Assembly: GCA_947685225.1 (NCBI GenBank)
Contig: CANTUV010000039.1
Location: forward strand, 36,758,001-36,822,000
Direction: 5' to 3'
Origin: Garcia nutans
Taxonomy: Eukaryota > Streptophyta > Magnoliopsida > Malpighiales > Euphorbiaceae
DNA: 64,000 nt
The notes under the pieces are model-generated. The model had not been told where the DNA came from, searched no databases, and saw nothing but the letters and a program-made list of their open reading frames with translations. Made by a program: the position numbers and the translations under genes. Positions 20,232 to 31,008 of the stretch are shown in pieces (positions within the stretch are counted from its first letter, which is position 1; every line of letters begins with the position of its first letter).

Positions 20232-21395
20232 TGAGATCGGCGGGTCCTCTCTTGGAGGCCCACCGCTGGTCCATTTTTTGAAGTTGAAGAATTGTTATTG
20301 AGGCCCATATTGGATTCTTTACCAAGGCCCGTACGTCTTCTCTTAGGATGATTAATTGTAATTCCTTCCTTATCTGATTTACTAGATACAGAAGAGTTTG
20401 AATTTGAACTCCCACCATCAGTTCCCCTATCAGCTCCACCTTCCTTACCCTCCCCTTCTTTTGCGGCAAAAACATCTCTAACTCCTTCGCCTGATTTGGC
20501 GCCTTGATTCTTGGGATTGCCAAAAGCATACTAACCACCGGTACCACCCTCCTTCCACTGACCACCCCCCGCCGCCGCCGGAAACACCCCATCTTCATCC
20601 CTTAACCACCTTTGCACCTATGTTGAAACGTCTAGGACGTGTCTCAGCTCGCATTTCAGGGCCATACTTCCTTTCCGGCTTACCCTCCATATTTAGCAAA
20701 TTGGGGCAAAATTTTTCACCATGGCCAAGAATGCCACAGAGAAAACAAAAATTTGGCATCTTCTCATAGACAAACTCAACCTTAAACCACTCCCCACCTT
20801 TCTTCATCAGGTATTATTCCTTCAGCAATGGTTTTCTAACATCAAGTTTAACACGCATACGCAAATAAGAATCCCACGAGCTAGAAAAACTCTTGGTCCT
20901 CAGAAAATTGTTCTCATCACATTCCAGACAAATCCCCATATCATTTCCCAATCGTTCCATGATATGTTCTGAGTTAAAACCTGGTTTGAGACCATGGATT
21001 TGAACCCAGGCTGAAATGGCGAACAGCGGAACATCTCTCGGATCTTCATAGCCATCCATCTTTTCCAACAATAACAGATAATTATGGAAAGTCCAAGGAC
21101 CCATACTCAGCACCCTATCTCTATCCACCACATGATAAAACCTAAACGAAAACAACCCCTCGCACACCTCCCTCGCAGCCATCCCCTCTGAAGGCTTCCA
21201 AATAGAGGCCATAGTTTGCTTCATGATCTGAAACTTAATCTGGTTTTCAGTTAGGAAACGCCCCACCAAACACAGTGAAAAATCTTCCTCCTCGTCATTC
21301 ACCTCCTCTTCAGGGATCTCAATCCCTTCTATTTCCTCACCATTAACAGAAAGCGCTGCCATCTCAACCGAGATGTTATCTTCATTCTCAGCCAT
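20228..21395 (-). pseudogene. LINE ORF1 protein (DUF4283, CCHC zinc knuckle)
   Basis: I take the Met at 21395 (MAENEDNISVEMAALSVNG) as the start, because the next Met upstream in frame lies at the very end of the element. The DUF4283-type domain covers roughly residues 25-190 (FSLCLVGRFLTENQIKF, MASIWKPSEGM, GPWTFHNYLLLLEKM, AISAWVQIHGLKPGF). A stop at 20814-20816 follows, then VEFVYEKMPNFCFLCGILGH with the CCHC knuckle (CX2CX4HX4C). A second stop or shift occurs near 20595. The Gly/Ser/Lys-rich C-terminal tail ends RTRRSQ at the TGA at 20228-20230, which overlaps the ORF2 ATG. ORF1 proteins bind the element RNA. Confidence 0.85.
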
Positions 21396-21533
21396 AAAGC
21401 TGAAACAAAAGAAAGCCAAGCAAAAGCAACTCTCAAAAAGGAGAGACAAACAAAGAAGAAAACCTCTCAGAAGAAAAACGAGAGAAAGACCATCTTTTTC
21501 TTCTTTCATAGAATTTTTTAATAAACTAATTAA

Positions 21534-23540
21534 AGTGTTAATCATTTAATTAATCAATTAATTTAACTAGTCATCCATAATCTAAGCAATTCGCCAATAG
21601 CCAATTCACCATAGACTATGGCGAATTCGCCATAGCCAATTTGCCAAAGGCTATGGTGAATTAGTCATAGCCTATGGCGAATGGCATTAGATATTTTTGG
21701 GAACAAATAGAATCAATTCAAATTTTAAAAATGGATATAGAAAATTTTTAAGAAGAATAGTGATCTGATTCTGTGATTTTAGAAAATAGATAAGCAAAGA
21801 GATAAGAGATACACTGGACACAATAAAAGGAAGCCAAAGACGCAACGAAAAAGAGGAGGATTTTTGAAAAAATAATACACAGAGAGGGTTGAAAAAGCAA
21901 TAGTCACAAAAGGTAAAAAAATGCACAGCAAGCAAAAAAGACAGAGAACTGGACAAGGAAAAAATTAAACATAAAGCAAAAAGTACACAGAGAAAAAAAA
22001 CACCGAAGGACAACTTGAAGATCATAGTAAGACAGTAGAAAACTCTCCATAACCATCCAGAGGTGAAGGGTTTATGCAAGCAAAAAGTGGACTTTTAGAG
22101 TTCATCTCTAATTAACAACAACAATCTTCATAAATGGAGGAGCCAACAACATCAGAACAACGTTCTTTAAAACCCAATAACTTTAGTTTCTCTTTCAATT
22201 AGTTTGTCAGTTTCTATAATTATGTGTTTATGTTATTGTGTTATATTGAATAACTAAAATATGATTGTAGTTAATTGGTTAAACTGTTGATGTCGTTATT
22301 TTGCAATATTCATTGCATTTGTATTTATGATTGTACGTATTTCCTAATTAGTTTGTGATAGTGCATTAGTTATTTGTAGTTTTAATTAATTATTAGGTTA
22401 TAAAGCTAATAATTTGGGAAGTAGGATCAAAACTGTTTTATAAACAGAATTCTAAAAATGTTGAAGATGGTGTGAAAAATATTTTCTCCATATTGTCTTA
22501 TTCAATGGCGACCTTAATAAAATGTCTAAGATAAAATGGTTTTAATAAAATAATTTGTGTTTTTTGATAAAAGAATACTGCTTTAATCTATGGTTTATGT
22601 AAAATGAAAAATGCGCATTTTTTTTGGTAATTTTATGGTTTTATTTCACTATTTATTATTGGTTAGAATTGGTTTTCGTGCACATTTAGTTTAAACTGTG
22701 TCTTTTTATTACATCTTGATGCTTTTTGTTTTCAATAAATCTAAACTTGCAATGCTTGAATTTTTATGTGTGCTCGGAATCTGTTCTTTTTAATTGGAAG
22801 TAAAGAGAGTCCTATTTTAGTGTTAATTCATAAAATAAATTTATTTAATTCTTGTGTTGCTCTTCAATATATTTTGTGTATATTAATTATTTATATGCCT
22901 TGCCCTACTTAATTTAAGATTTTATATGATTACTTAGTGTTTAATTTTCTATGCATGTTTATCATTAACTGTTGTCGTGATATTAGTATTGGTATTTTTA
23001 TTGTTAATATTATTGACATTTATTTATTTATTTATTTTTCTTTGAGGAAAAATTATAAAAGGCATGTTTTTAGTTTTTTGTGGATGTCTTATCATTGTAG
23101 ATTAAGAAATATTGTAAGAGTATATTTCCATTAAATGTGGATACTCATTTTATTATTATGTATTTTGGAACATTTATTTTCCTACTTAGTGAATATGTAT
23201 TTCTACTAAATAATGCTTGTTAGTTGGATAATATTATAATAATTAAAAATAAAATATTATTTAGACCTAAAATGAGGCCGGTTCCAATGAATCAAGCATA
23301 TTAAAAGTGTCGGGTCATTCTCACCTTCTTCATATGTACCTAACTTTTTGAACCTAATAAAGGGATGAGAATTTCTTAGAAATTGAGTCATCCATCTTTT
23401 TTTATTTTCTTTCTGGTCCGTCTGAGTGGTGACTCCAGTTCTTTGGGCTTAGGCATATGTTCCCTAAGGTCCAGAACCTAACAGTATCGAAGTCACAAAA
23501 ACTATTTCACCGGGAGTGGGAGTAAAACTTTCTACTCACA
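21534..23540 (+). repeat. right-hand part of solo LTR 1, with palindrome cluster
   Basis: 21590-21690 holds several short palindromes built on GCCATAG/CTATGGC (for example CATAGCCTATGGCGAAT). Solo LTR 2 has the related 16-bp perfect palindrome at 25232-25247. The remainder is AT-rich, with the LTR-end block 23268-23540 alignable to 26637-26914. Open frames here are not convincing. Confidence 0.7.
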
Positions 23541-24330
23541 ATACCGCTATAAGAAGTCTATTGATTATACATATAGCAGTTAAGATAACCTCTCCAAAGA
23601 ATTTATTAGGCAACTTTGATTGGGATATCAGTAATCTTGCCCGTTCCAACAAGTGCTTAGGCTTTCTTTCCACCACTCTGTTCTATTGTGGAGTATATAT
23701 GCAGGATCTTTGATGAATAATCCCATAGCTATTAAACATAATATTGCATTTATGGTTCACAAATTCAAAACCATTATATGTCCTTATGGCCTTTACTCTA
23801 AAATTGAATTGATTATGCACCATAGTAACAAATTTTTGTAAGGTTTGAGGAACTTAACCTTTACTTTGTAACAAGAAAGTCCAAGTTGCTCATAAGAAGC
23901 CATCTACTATTGTCGGGACATATCTGGTTGTACTAAGGTTGTGTTGTCTATCTAGGCACCATAGATCAATGTGTAACAAGTCTAGAATTAATATGAAATG
24001 AGTCTCACTGATTGGAAAAGAGTCTTTGTTGTTTAGCATAGTGATAAACATCACAACCAGTATTAAAACAAGAAGAATCAAAATTGATACTCTTTATTTG
24101 CTATAATACATGAAATGGAGCATGCCTTAGTCTCTTGTGCCATCTATTAAGGCTGCTATGTACAAAAAAGTATCACAAATGTTGGGTAAACTATAATTGA
24201 TGGGAGTTTTATTTAAATGGATGGTATTTACATGTTTGGCTTGTAAGGTATTTGAATCAAATGAATTATCATTTAGGATCCAAAAGGTACCTATGAAATG
24301 ACCAACAACCAAAATGGTCTTAGTCCTTTG
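23541..24330 (-). pseudogene. copia integrase (N-terminal part and core)
   Basis: The minus strand gives HIDLWCLDRQHNLSTTRYVP with TIVDGF (first catalytic Asp region, near 23990), then FNFRVKAIRTYNGFEF, YGIIHQRSCIYTPQ and NRVVERKPKHLLERARLL, ending INRLLIAV at the solo-LTR junction. The second catalytic Asp of the usual DNG motif is Tyr (RTYNG). The Glu of VERKH is kept. Many stops are present. The frame continues at 16066 across the inserted LTR. Confidence 0.82.
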
Positions 24331-25058
24331 GTCCTATATCAAACAATGTGTGGGAAAGAAAGTAGAAAACACATTAGCATATTGAATTAATTTAGTTATT
24401 GAAAGAAGGTTATACTAGAATGAAGGTAGCAAAAGAACATAATTTAGCATGTTGAATTAATTTGTTTACTAAAAGAAGGTTATACTGGAATAAAGGTAGC
24501 AAAAGAACATAATTTAGAATCAAATTTTAATGAAAGGTTATATTTCTAGAATGAGTAACAGACTTAATGGTTTTATCTCAAAAGTGTACTGGTGTAGGTT
24601 TAGGTGATTGGATAATATTCATCATAATAGAAGGATTAAAGAACATGTGACTAGCGACCCTTGTATCAATTATCCAGCTAACAAAATTCATAACAATTGG
24701 AGAGAACTGATGTTCTAATATAGTACTTATAAAGTTCAATGGTAGATTAGATACTACGCCACCAAAATTTGCAGCTGCATCTTCCATTGATACCTTTCCT
24801 TTCACCAACTTTGCCATCTCCTATTGGACAAGTGTAGAAACCATTGAAGTTAAATCCATACGTTTGCTGCTAGTGTGAATGGAATCATTTAATGGTGTGT
24901 TGAGCATAGTAGCACCCTCTGGGTTCACCATATTTACTGCTTATTCTACTCTACCATTCATCCTTTGATCCTAAAACTCTTTAAACCAATCTGAATATCC
25001 ATTAAGCTTAAAATAATCTTCTCTCAAATGTCCAGACTGATGACAATAGTAACATATC
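24331..25058 (-). pseudogene. copia CCHC knuckle and aspartic protease
   Basis: A zinc knuckle lies at 25056-25000 (ICYYCHQSGHLREDYFKLNG, in which the fourth ligand Cys is Tyr). After a linker the protease reads FVSWIIDTRVASHMFF (near 24690), where the catalytic DTG/DSG is DTR. Downstream decayed sequence corresponds to the GAG-pre-integrase region. Both key residues are changed, so the function is lost. Confidence 0.75.
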
Positions 25059-25063
25059 CTATC

Positions 25064-26914
25064 CGTAAACCCTTAATTTTGGATCTAATCCAATTCGGAC
25101 CTAATTAAAAAGAAGTTAGATCAAGCCTAAAGGTTTAAACCAGTCTGAAATAATTTTACTAGCCAAAAATGGTCTGGATCCCAAGACAAGTCGGGCTGAC
25201 CCAAAATTTATCGAATCGGCATGCCCAATTTGCCATAGGCCTATGGCTGGGGCTAATTGGCATGGCCAATTCACCACACACCCGTAATCCAGCCTTTATT
25301 CAGTTTATTAACTTTTCAAATCAAGATCAAACTCATTTTAACTGTTGGATTAGTGTATTAGGGTTTAGCTTTAACTATAAATACAGAATCAAAAGCAAGC
25401 ACAGGAGGCAAGAAGAAAGAGGCTAGAAGGATTAACAAGCAACACGTAATAACAAGCAACAACAGCCTTTAGCAAAAACAATACACAGAACCATAAGGAA
25501 CCAGAAGGCAGTGGATGATTGCCTTCACTTTGTTCAACCGAGATTCTACAATCGGTGCAAACATAAAGCTTGGATCAACGTGACATCCCAGTGGAACTAA
25601 CAAACCTAGGTTTAGAAATTCCATATCTAATCTATTTTAAAATTCCAATAGTTCATTCATTCTTATTTCATTGAATTATTTTACTTCATTGTTCTTTTTT
25701 TTTTTTTCTAAAATATCCATTAAACTACTTTATCTATTGTAGTTCACTTAACCCTAATTCAATATCATAGTAGCAATAGCAATTGATTTCATGAAATATT
25801 AATTTGAATTAAGCATATTTCAGCGATCTAAAATTTATAAATATAGCTACAAAAACTAAGTTTTTCCAAAACTAAAAACCTAATTCTATTTTTCTAAAAA
25901 CCCTAATCTTATTTTCTAAAACCAAAACCCTAGTCTCTGTTTAAAACCATAATTTTCAATATTTTAAAACCCTAACATATTTTCCCTGAACCCTAATTTT
26001 CTAAAACCATAAAAACCTTAATTTCTATAAATATAAAACCCTAGCTTGCATAGAAACCCTAATTTCCCAGCAAAACTATATCCTGTAAACTATTTACCTT
26101 TCAAGGGCGCTGCCCCCAATCCCCCGCAAGGGGGCATTGCCCCTTTGACCCCTGCCTGCTAACTGACTAGCGGGACCGTCATAAGCGTGACCCTCATCGT
26201 CACACCCTATATTTCTTTAATGGGATAATATTTAGATGTGTTTGTTTATCTTCTTTATAATTATTCAGTTATCTTCATATGTGTCATATTATTTTTTTTC
26301 TTATTTTATTATTTATCTTAAATTTATATGTATTTTTAAAGGGAATTGTAAAAGGCATATTTCCATCTAGTATTGGTGCATTATTTATTTAGTTTATATA
26401 ATTTAATTTATTTGGTTTTTGGGACTATTATAAGGGATATGTTTTCACCTATGGTGGGTGTCCTATTTTATTTATTTTACTTTCTTTATGAACATTAGAT
26501 ATTATTGTAAGGGCATATTTCCATTTTATACGGATGCCCGTTTTGTTGGTTTGGTCTTTCTTGATTTCAATAAATATTTATTTATTTATATTGCATGTAG
26601 TATTGATATTTTAATAATTTAAGAATTTAATAATATTGAGACCTGAAAAGAAGGCCAATTCCAATGAACCGGGCGTTATGGGGTGCTGGGCCATTTCTCA
26701 CATTTTTCATGCGTATCCAACTTTTTGAACCCATTAGGGGGGTTGGGGATTCCTTGAATCGAGTCATCCACCCCTTTTCTTTTTTTGGTCCGTCCGGGTG
26801 GCGACTCTATTTTCTCTGGGTTTAGGCCCGTGTTCTGTAAGGCACTGAGCCTAACAGTGCCAAAATCGCAAGAACCATTCCACTTGGGAGTGGAGATGAA
26901 AATCCCCACTCACA
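25064..26914 (+). mobile_element. solo LTR 2 (1851 bp) in the copia gag
   Basis: It is flanked by perfect CTATC duplications (25059-25063 and 26915-26919). It starts CGTAAACCC, probably TG changed to CG, and ends ACTCACA. A TATA-like ctataaatac lies at about 25374-25383. 25232-25247 is a perfect 16-bp palindrome. The G/C-rich piece at 26101-26200 and the terminal block 26637-26914 are LTR sequence shared with solo LTR 1. It contains no coding domain. The copia gag frame is restored when it is removed. Confidence 0.82.
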
Positions 26915-26919
26915 CTATC

Positions 26920-27711
26920 CCTCTTATCAAGTTCTTTCGTTCTGGTATCAGGCCTTCTATCATAGTTATAATTGCGAATGAAACTTCTAGCCAATAAAGC
27001 ATTTCTCTCTATAGTGTCAACGCCATAATTCATATGAACTTGCTTATTTCCCTCATCCCTTTGAACCACCAAGTATGCCTTGTCCACTATAGGTAATGTA
27101 TCCATGTTAAGAACTTGGCTCCTACATTTTCATGTACACTATTCATCCCCCATTAAGAAAAATAACATTTGATTTAAGACCTCTCTCTTATTCAACTTTT
27201 TTGTTTGTCCGCAAGTGCATCCAATACATGTGGAAGTTGATAAAGGATTTGACCTATTCAATTCATCCCAACATTAATGTATTTTATTATAATTTGTAAT
27301 TACAGTATTACTTCCTTGACTAATTAAAGTCACTTGCCTCTGCAATTGGTAAAGCAATGGGCCATTATTCTTCCCCAATATTTGCTCAATTGTATCCCAA
27401 AGTACTTTAGCAATAGTATAATAAATGAATGAATCAGACATCTCTTCGGTCATGGAATTGAGAATCCATGATTTTATTATTGAATCAACCTTTTTCCACT
27501 TCTTATATTCATTTGGATTATTAGGATGTAACAGAGTTCCATCTATGAAACTTAGTTTATCTATAGCTTCTAAAGAAATTTTTAGTGTAGTATTCCATGT
27601 AAGGTAATTATTACCTATCAAAGAAGCGGTCATAAGCACCGTTCCTGGATGGTCTGATGTAAGGATCCACTTCAGTTCCCATTTGATTCCTTCAATCTCA
27701 CCCTCCACCAT
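26920..27711 (-). pseudogene. copia gag (two frames)
   Basis: The minus-strand frame 27711-27274 shows GNNYLTWNTTLKISLEAIDK, LSFIDGTLLHP, SIIKSWILNSMTEEMSDSF, YYTIAKVLWDTIEQILGKNN and GPLLYQLQRQV, the UBN2/Retrotran_gag_3 fold of plant copia gag. After a shift, 27105-26920 has LPIVDKAYLVVQRDEGNKQV and the arginine-rich NYNYDRRPDTRTKELDKRD. It then continues into the CCHC knuckle at 25058 after the solo LTR. Gag forms the particle that packages element RNA. Confidence 0.85.
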
Positions 27712-27857
27712 TATGATCTATTAAATTGGGATTCACAACTTTCTCACTAGTACAAGCTTGAGAAATTGATACTTAGAATTCGGATGCAATATTAGAATTC
27801 GGATGCAATAATCAGTATTTAGAAATTTACTCAGAAACCCTAGATATGATTGCAGGA

Positions 27858-27867
27858 TCTGATACCA
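27858..27867 (-). promoter_or_regulatory. copia primer-binding site (initiator tRNA-Met)
   Basis: The minus strand reads TGGTATCAGA directly after the LTR-terminal CA. This is the usual copia match to the 3' end of the initiator methionine tRNA. Confidence 0.82.
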
Positions 27868-27985
27868 TGAATAGGTTATGAAGATATAAGAATAGAGAAA
27901 AGATTTTAGGGAAAATTCTATATATTGAATGTAATATCTTTGCATTGATTTTTTTAAGGTTATATATATATACATAAAAGAAAGA
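27868..27985 (-). repeat. 5' LTR of the copia element (partial)
   Basis: On the plus strand tgaataggttatgaagat parallels the 3' LTR start at 12917. Similarity continues through gaatgt and the taaggttatata block to about 27985 and is then lost. It is more diverged from the 3' LTR than the fragment at 39350-39511 is. Confidence 0.6.
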
Positions 27986-28517
27986 AATGAGAAAGGAGGA
28001 AAAAGTTCACCACTTGAAAATAATATAATCTATATATTTGGATAAGCTTAAAAGCATCTTTTTTATCTCTTCTGGTTAGCTATATACTCTATCTTCTTCT
28101 TCTCATTTTCTTTTTTCTTTTTATTATTTTTCTTCTTTAATTCATTTTCTTTCTTTCTTATTCCTTAATCCCCATCCAAATTTACCAATTGAAGATAGTT
28201 TTAAAGAGTTGGGGAAAAAATAAGCTTGGATCTTGCAAGAAAATTAAGCAAAAGTAAGTAAATTTTATTAATTATTCACTCCCTCCAATCTTTGATAATC
28301 TATTTACAAGGTTTTTTTTTTTTGGAATTTAAGTAGATAAATATAGAAATGAGGCCTTGAATTTCATGTTTATGGAGTAATTTTGAATTTTGTTAAATGA
28401 GGTGATGATTTGGGATTGCCATAAACCCTAACTTGAAACTTTAAAAAACCCAAATTTTAATTTCTTTTCTAAATTAATTTCACCAACAGAAATGTGTCTT
28501 TGGCCTTGTATTAAGGA
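27986..28517. mobile_element. left part of an LTR-like remnant split by the LARD
   Basis: AT-rich noncoding sequence with pyrimidine runs (28080-28170). It continues at 37706 on the other side of the LARD, because the AGGGG duplication joins them. The right end at 39344 (GGGGTGTGACA) looks like an LTR terminus. Orientation, start and family are uncertain. Confidence 0.4.
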
Positions 28518-28522
28518 AGGGG
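28518..28522. repeat. target-site duplication AGGGG, left copy
   Basis: It is identical to 37701-37705 and directly abuts the LTR start TGTAATATCC. Confidence 0.92.
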
Positions 28523-28751
28523 TGTAATATCCTCATGTATGCCCTAGAAGTTTTGAATGTTGTTATTGTTGATGTTGTTGATGTTGTTGTTTTAAATGGA
28601 ATTGAAGGTATATGTTGTTTATATGTTAATATATAATGCATATAAGTTGGTAAAAAGGAAAAGTCAAGAAAGAAAGAAAGAAGAAGAAAGTCAAAAGGGA
28701 TTGTGTGTGGTGGAGATTTAATATTATTATTATTATTATTATTATTGTTGC

Positions 28752-28791
<40 letters not shown>

Positions 28792-29226
28792 TGTGATAAG
28801 AACGAAAGAAGGAAAAAGAAACTTCTGCTTCTTCTTCTTCTTGGTGAACGAGAGAGAGAGAGAGAGAGAGAGAGGTAGAGAGAGGTGATGATCTTCATCA
28901 AATTTCTTAAGGATTTCAAGAGTATTGAAGATGGAGATGAAGATTTGGCAACATATTCAAGTAAGTACTAATCTATTGAGTTGATTTTATAGATTATATA
29001 TATATATATAAGTCTTGATTTTCTTGCTTTGATTTCTTTTGGATTGAGAATATGTTTGGTATAGTTGATGGATAAGATGATAATAATCAAAGATTGAGTT
29101 ATGTGAATGTGTTGAATTGATATCTAAGTGATGATAATTTGGGATAATTGTGAGGAAAATGATGAAATGTGGAGTTGGGGTTTGGTTTAGATGGATTTTG
29201 AAGTGTTTGGTCTTTAAATTATTGAA

Positions 29227-29565
29227 GGACACGGCCAAGTTAGAGAGACACGGCCAAGTTAGGGCAAATTGGACCGTGTTGGATGAGTTTTGGTGAGACA
29301 CGGCCACAAGCTTGGCCGTGTCCCTTGAGTGTGTCTGCCACTGCCTGACTTTTGTTGTGAGACACGGCCGTGTCCTATGCCCGTGTCTGCTACTGGAATT
29401 TTTGGTTGAGAGACACGGCCACAAGCTTGGCCGTGTCCCATGCCCGTGTTTGCTACTGAAATGTTGGATTGAGAGACACGGCCACAAGCTTGGCCGTGTC
29501 CCTTGGGTGTGTTTGTTACTGGATGTTTGAATTGAGAGACACGGCCACAAGCTTGGCCGTGTCCC
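29227..29565. repeat. GACACGG hairpin cluster, LARD 5' LTR
   Basis: Four units contain GACACGGCCA, a 6-nt loop CAAGCT, then TGGCCGTGTC (arms perfect over 10 bp). One unit has the arms fused (GACACGGCCGTGTC), and flanking half-sites are present. Spacers carry a repeated phrase tgcccgtgtttgctactg. The copy in the 3' LTR is at about 35597-35935, with two CpG-type changes. Confidence 0.88.
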
Positions 29566-29960
29566 TTGAGAGTGTTTGCTACTGTGTTTGTTATTTGTTC
29601 TTCTTACATTGTTGGATCTTCAAATGTCTTTTGTACCTAAACACACTTAAAGCAATAATGATTCAACCAAATGAATATGGAAGACTCTAAATCTATGAAT
29701 AATGGGAATTGTTATGTATATATTAATGATAATATCAGAAATGTGGAAAAAGGTAATGATCATTGGAAAAGTATGTGTAATGCTATTGATTATGTATACT
29801 TGAGTGATGAATTAATCAATATGATTTGATGATAATGATGATATTATATGAACAAGGGTATGTACTATGCATTGTAAGTCTTGTGAATGGTGATGTGTTA
29901 TATGAATGATGTACTTGAAATGTGATACCAATGATGCTATATGCATAATATGAATTGAGA

Positions 29961-30120
29961 TTATTCAAATGAAATGTGAAGCTATTGCTATTGGCTATGA
30001 TGATTCCAATGAAATGTGAAGCCATTGTTATTGGCTATGATGATTCCAATGAAATGTGAAGCCATTGTTATTGGCTATGATGATTCAAAGGAAATGTGAG
30101 GCTATTGTTATTAGCTATGA
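29961..30120 (+). repeat. four 40-bp tandem repeats, LARD 5' LTR
   Basis: The unit starts tgattccaatgaaatgtgaa and ends ttggctatga. The two central copies (30001-30040, 30041-30080) are identical and the outer copies differ by a few bases. The same array is at 36331-36490 in the 3' LTR. Confidence 0.9.
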
Positions 30121-31008
30121 TAATTCAATTGAGAATGAAATTGGTAAATGAGTTGTATAGCTAATGTGTTATTCCATTTTCAGAGTTTGTTGTTGGTGGC
30201 ATGCCTAACATGAGTAACAATCTCTTGAAGTTAGGTTGGATTTGATCCTTGAAGCCTAATTGAGATGTTACAACCCTTGAAGCTAGGTTGGATTGATTCT
30301 TGAAGCCAAGTTGGGTTGAAGCTTAGCATGCTTTGCTCCCCTTGAAGCTTGGTTGAATCAAGTCCTTGAAGCCTAGTTGGGTATATGATAATGATAAATG
30401 AGATACAAAACCAAAGCATTAACTCTGAAAATTGAATGGCATATTAGTGTCTGTTGGGCCCGAGTCTGTCTTTGTTGTCAATGTGGTATACAAATGTTGA
30501 AAGAAATGAGGAATGAGATCTATGGTTGATTTCATTGGAAATATGACTCATGATTGATATGATGTACAATGTGTATATTAATATATTGATTGATGAATTG
30601 TGACTAAAATGATATTATGAGATGTGATTTTATAAAGTGTGTATTGATATGTTAAGAGTGAATATGGCTTGAGAAACTTTGTTGAGATATGAGGTTATGA
30701 AAATGTTGTATGATGTGTAAAATGTTGATGAATGTGGTATTTGTGAGAATTGTTCTTATGAAGGATTGTATAGATCATTGAATGGTGAATTGTTAAAATA
30801 AAGTATATGTATATGTATATGAGATAGAAAGGGTAAGTATCATTTTATGAATGTTCTATGTAATTATGTATCTAATTTATGAAATTAGTGGGAACATACG
30901 AAGAAATGCATTGAGAAAGGAAAAACATGGTAAAAGATCAATAAAACATAATGCTAAAAGTATAAGGTATGATTCTTTTGTTAAGTTATTGTATTTTTAC
31001 TTGTACTA

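Larger units (their letters stand above)
16125..21518 (-). mobile_element. nearly complete L1-type plant LINE (5394 bp)
   Basis: This is a non-LTR retrotransposon on the minus strand with ORF1 (DUF4283 and CCHC), then ORF2 (APE endonuclease, RT, zinc-binding zf-RVT, RNase H) and a short 3' tail ending in nine A residues (plus 16125-16133). It is bounded by a 15-bp direct repeat: 16110-16124 reads TAATAAATTAATTAA and 21519-21533 reads the same with one C for T. That is typical of target-primed insertion. ORF1 has two stops and a frameshift. ORF2 has one frameshift at the homopolymer and four in-frame stops. It sits inside solo LTR 1, so it is younger than that LTR. Confidence 0.92.
16067..23540 (+). 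mobile_element. solo LTR 1 (about 2.07 kb without its nested LINE)
   Basis: The start TGTAGACCCTTTACTTTGG (16067) parallels the start of solo LTR 2 (CGTAAACCCTTAATTTTGG, 25064). The end ...CTACTCACA (23540) parallels the end of solo LTR 2 (...CCACTCACA, 26914). The last 0.8 kb of both are alignable by eye, including tttggtccgtccgggtggcg-type sequence. The flanking duplication is ATACT (16062-16066) / ATACC (23541-23545), one mismatch. No coding sequence other than the nested LINE is present, so it is most simply a solo LTR left by recombination. Its lineage is unknown. Confidence 0.75.
12917..27985 (-). mobile_element. Ty1/copia retrotransposon, broken by four nested insertions
   Basis: Read on the minus strand from right to left the parts are collinear: 5' LTR start and primer site (27868 and 27858), gag (27711-26920), CCHC knuckle, protease, integrase, RT, RNase H and 3' LTR (13148-12917). 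Removing the solo LTR at 25064-26914 rejoins the gag tail to the CCHC knuckle across a CTATC duplication. Removing 16067-23540 rejoins the integrase at an ATACT/ATACC duplication. This shows one original element rather than several. All domains carry stops and frameshifts. The protease-integrase-RT order is diagnostic for copia. Confidence 0.88.

Noticed and set aside
22937..23134. Small hydrophobic ORF in solo LTR 1
   Set aside because: It lies in AT-rich LTR sequence, has no counterpart in solo LTR 2, and shows no known motif.
26101..26200. GC-rich stretch (gggcgctgcccccaatccc) as a possible gene or rDNA piece
   Set aside because: It lies within solo LTR 2, bounded by a perfect CTATC duplication, and has no match to rRNA that I recognise.
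28703..28888. Leu/Ile-rich ORF and its copies (28626-28919 minus, 35064-35258 plus)
   Set aside because: It is produced by (ATT)n and (GA)n microsatellites in the LARD LTRs. Not a membrane protein gene.
28987..29550. 187-codon minus-strand ORF with an almost identical twin at 35357-35920
   Set aside because: The conservation is only the LTR duplication, and the text (repeated WPCLS) is the translation of the GACACGG hairpins. No protein evidence.
29227..29565. Regularly spaced palindromes that look like a CRISPR array
   Set aside because: This is plant DNA, the units lie inside an LTR, spacers are also repeated between units, and the same array recurs in the second LTR. They are hairpin repeats of a retroelement.
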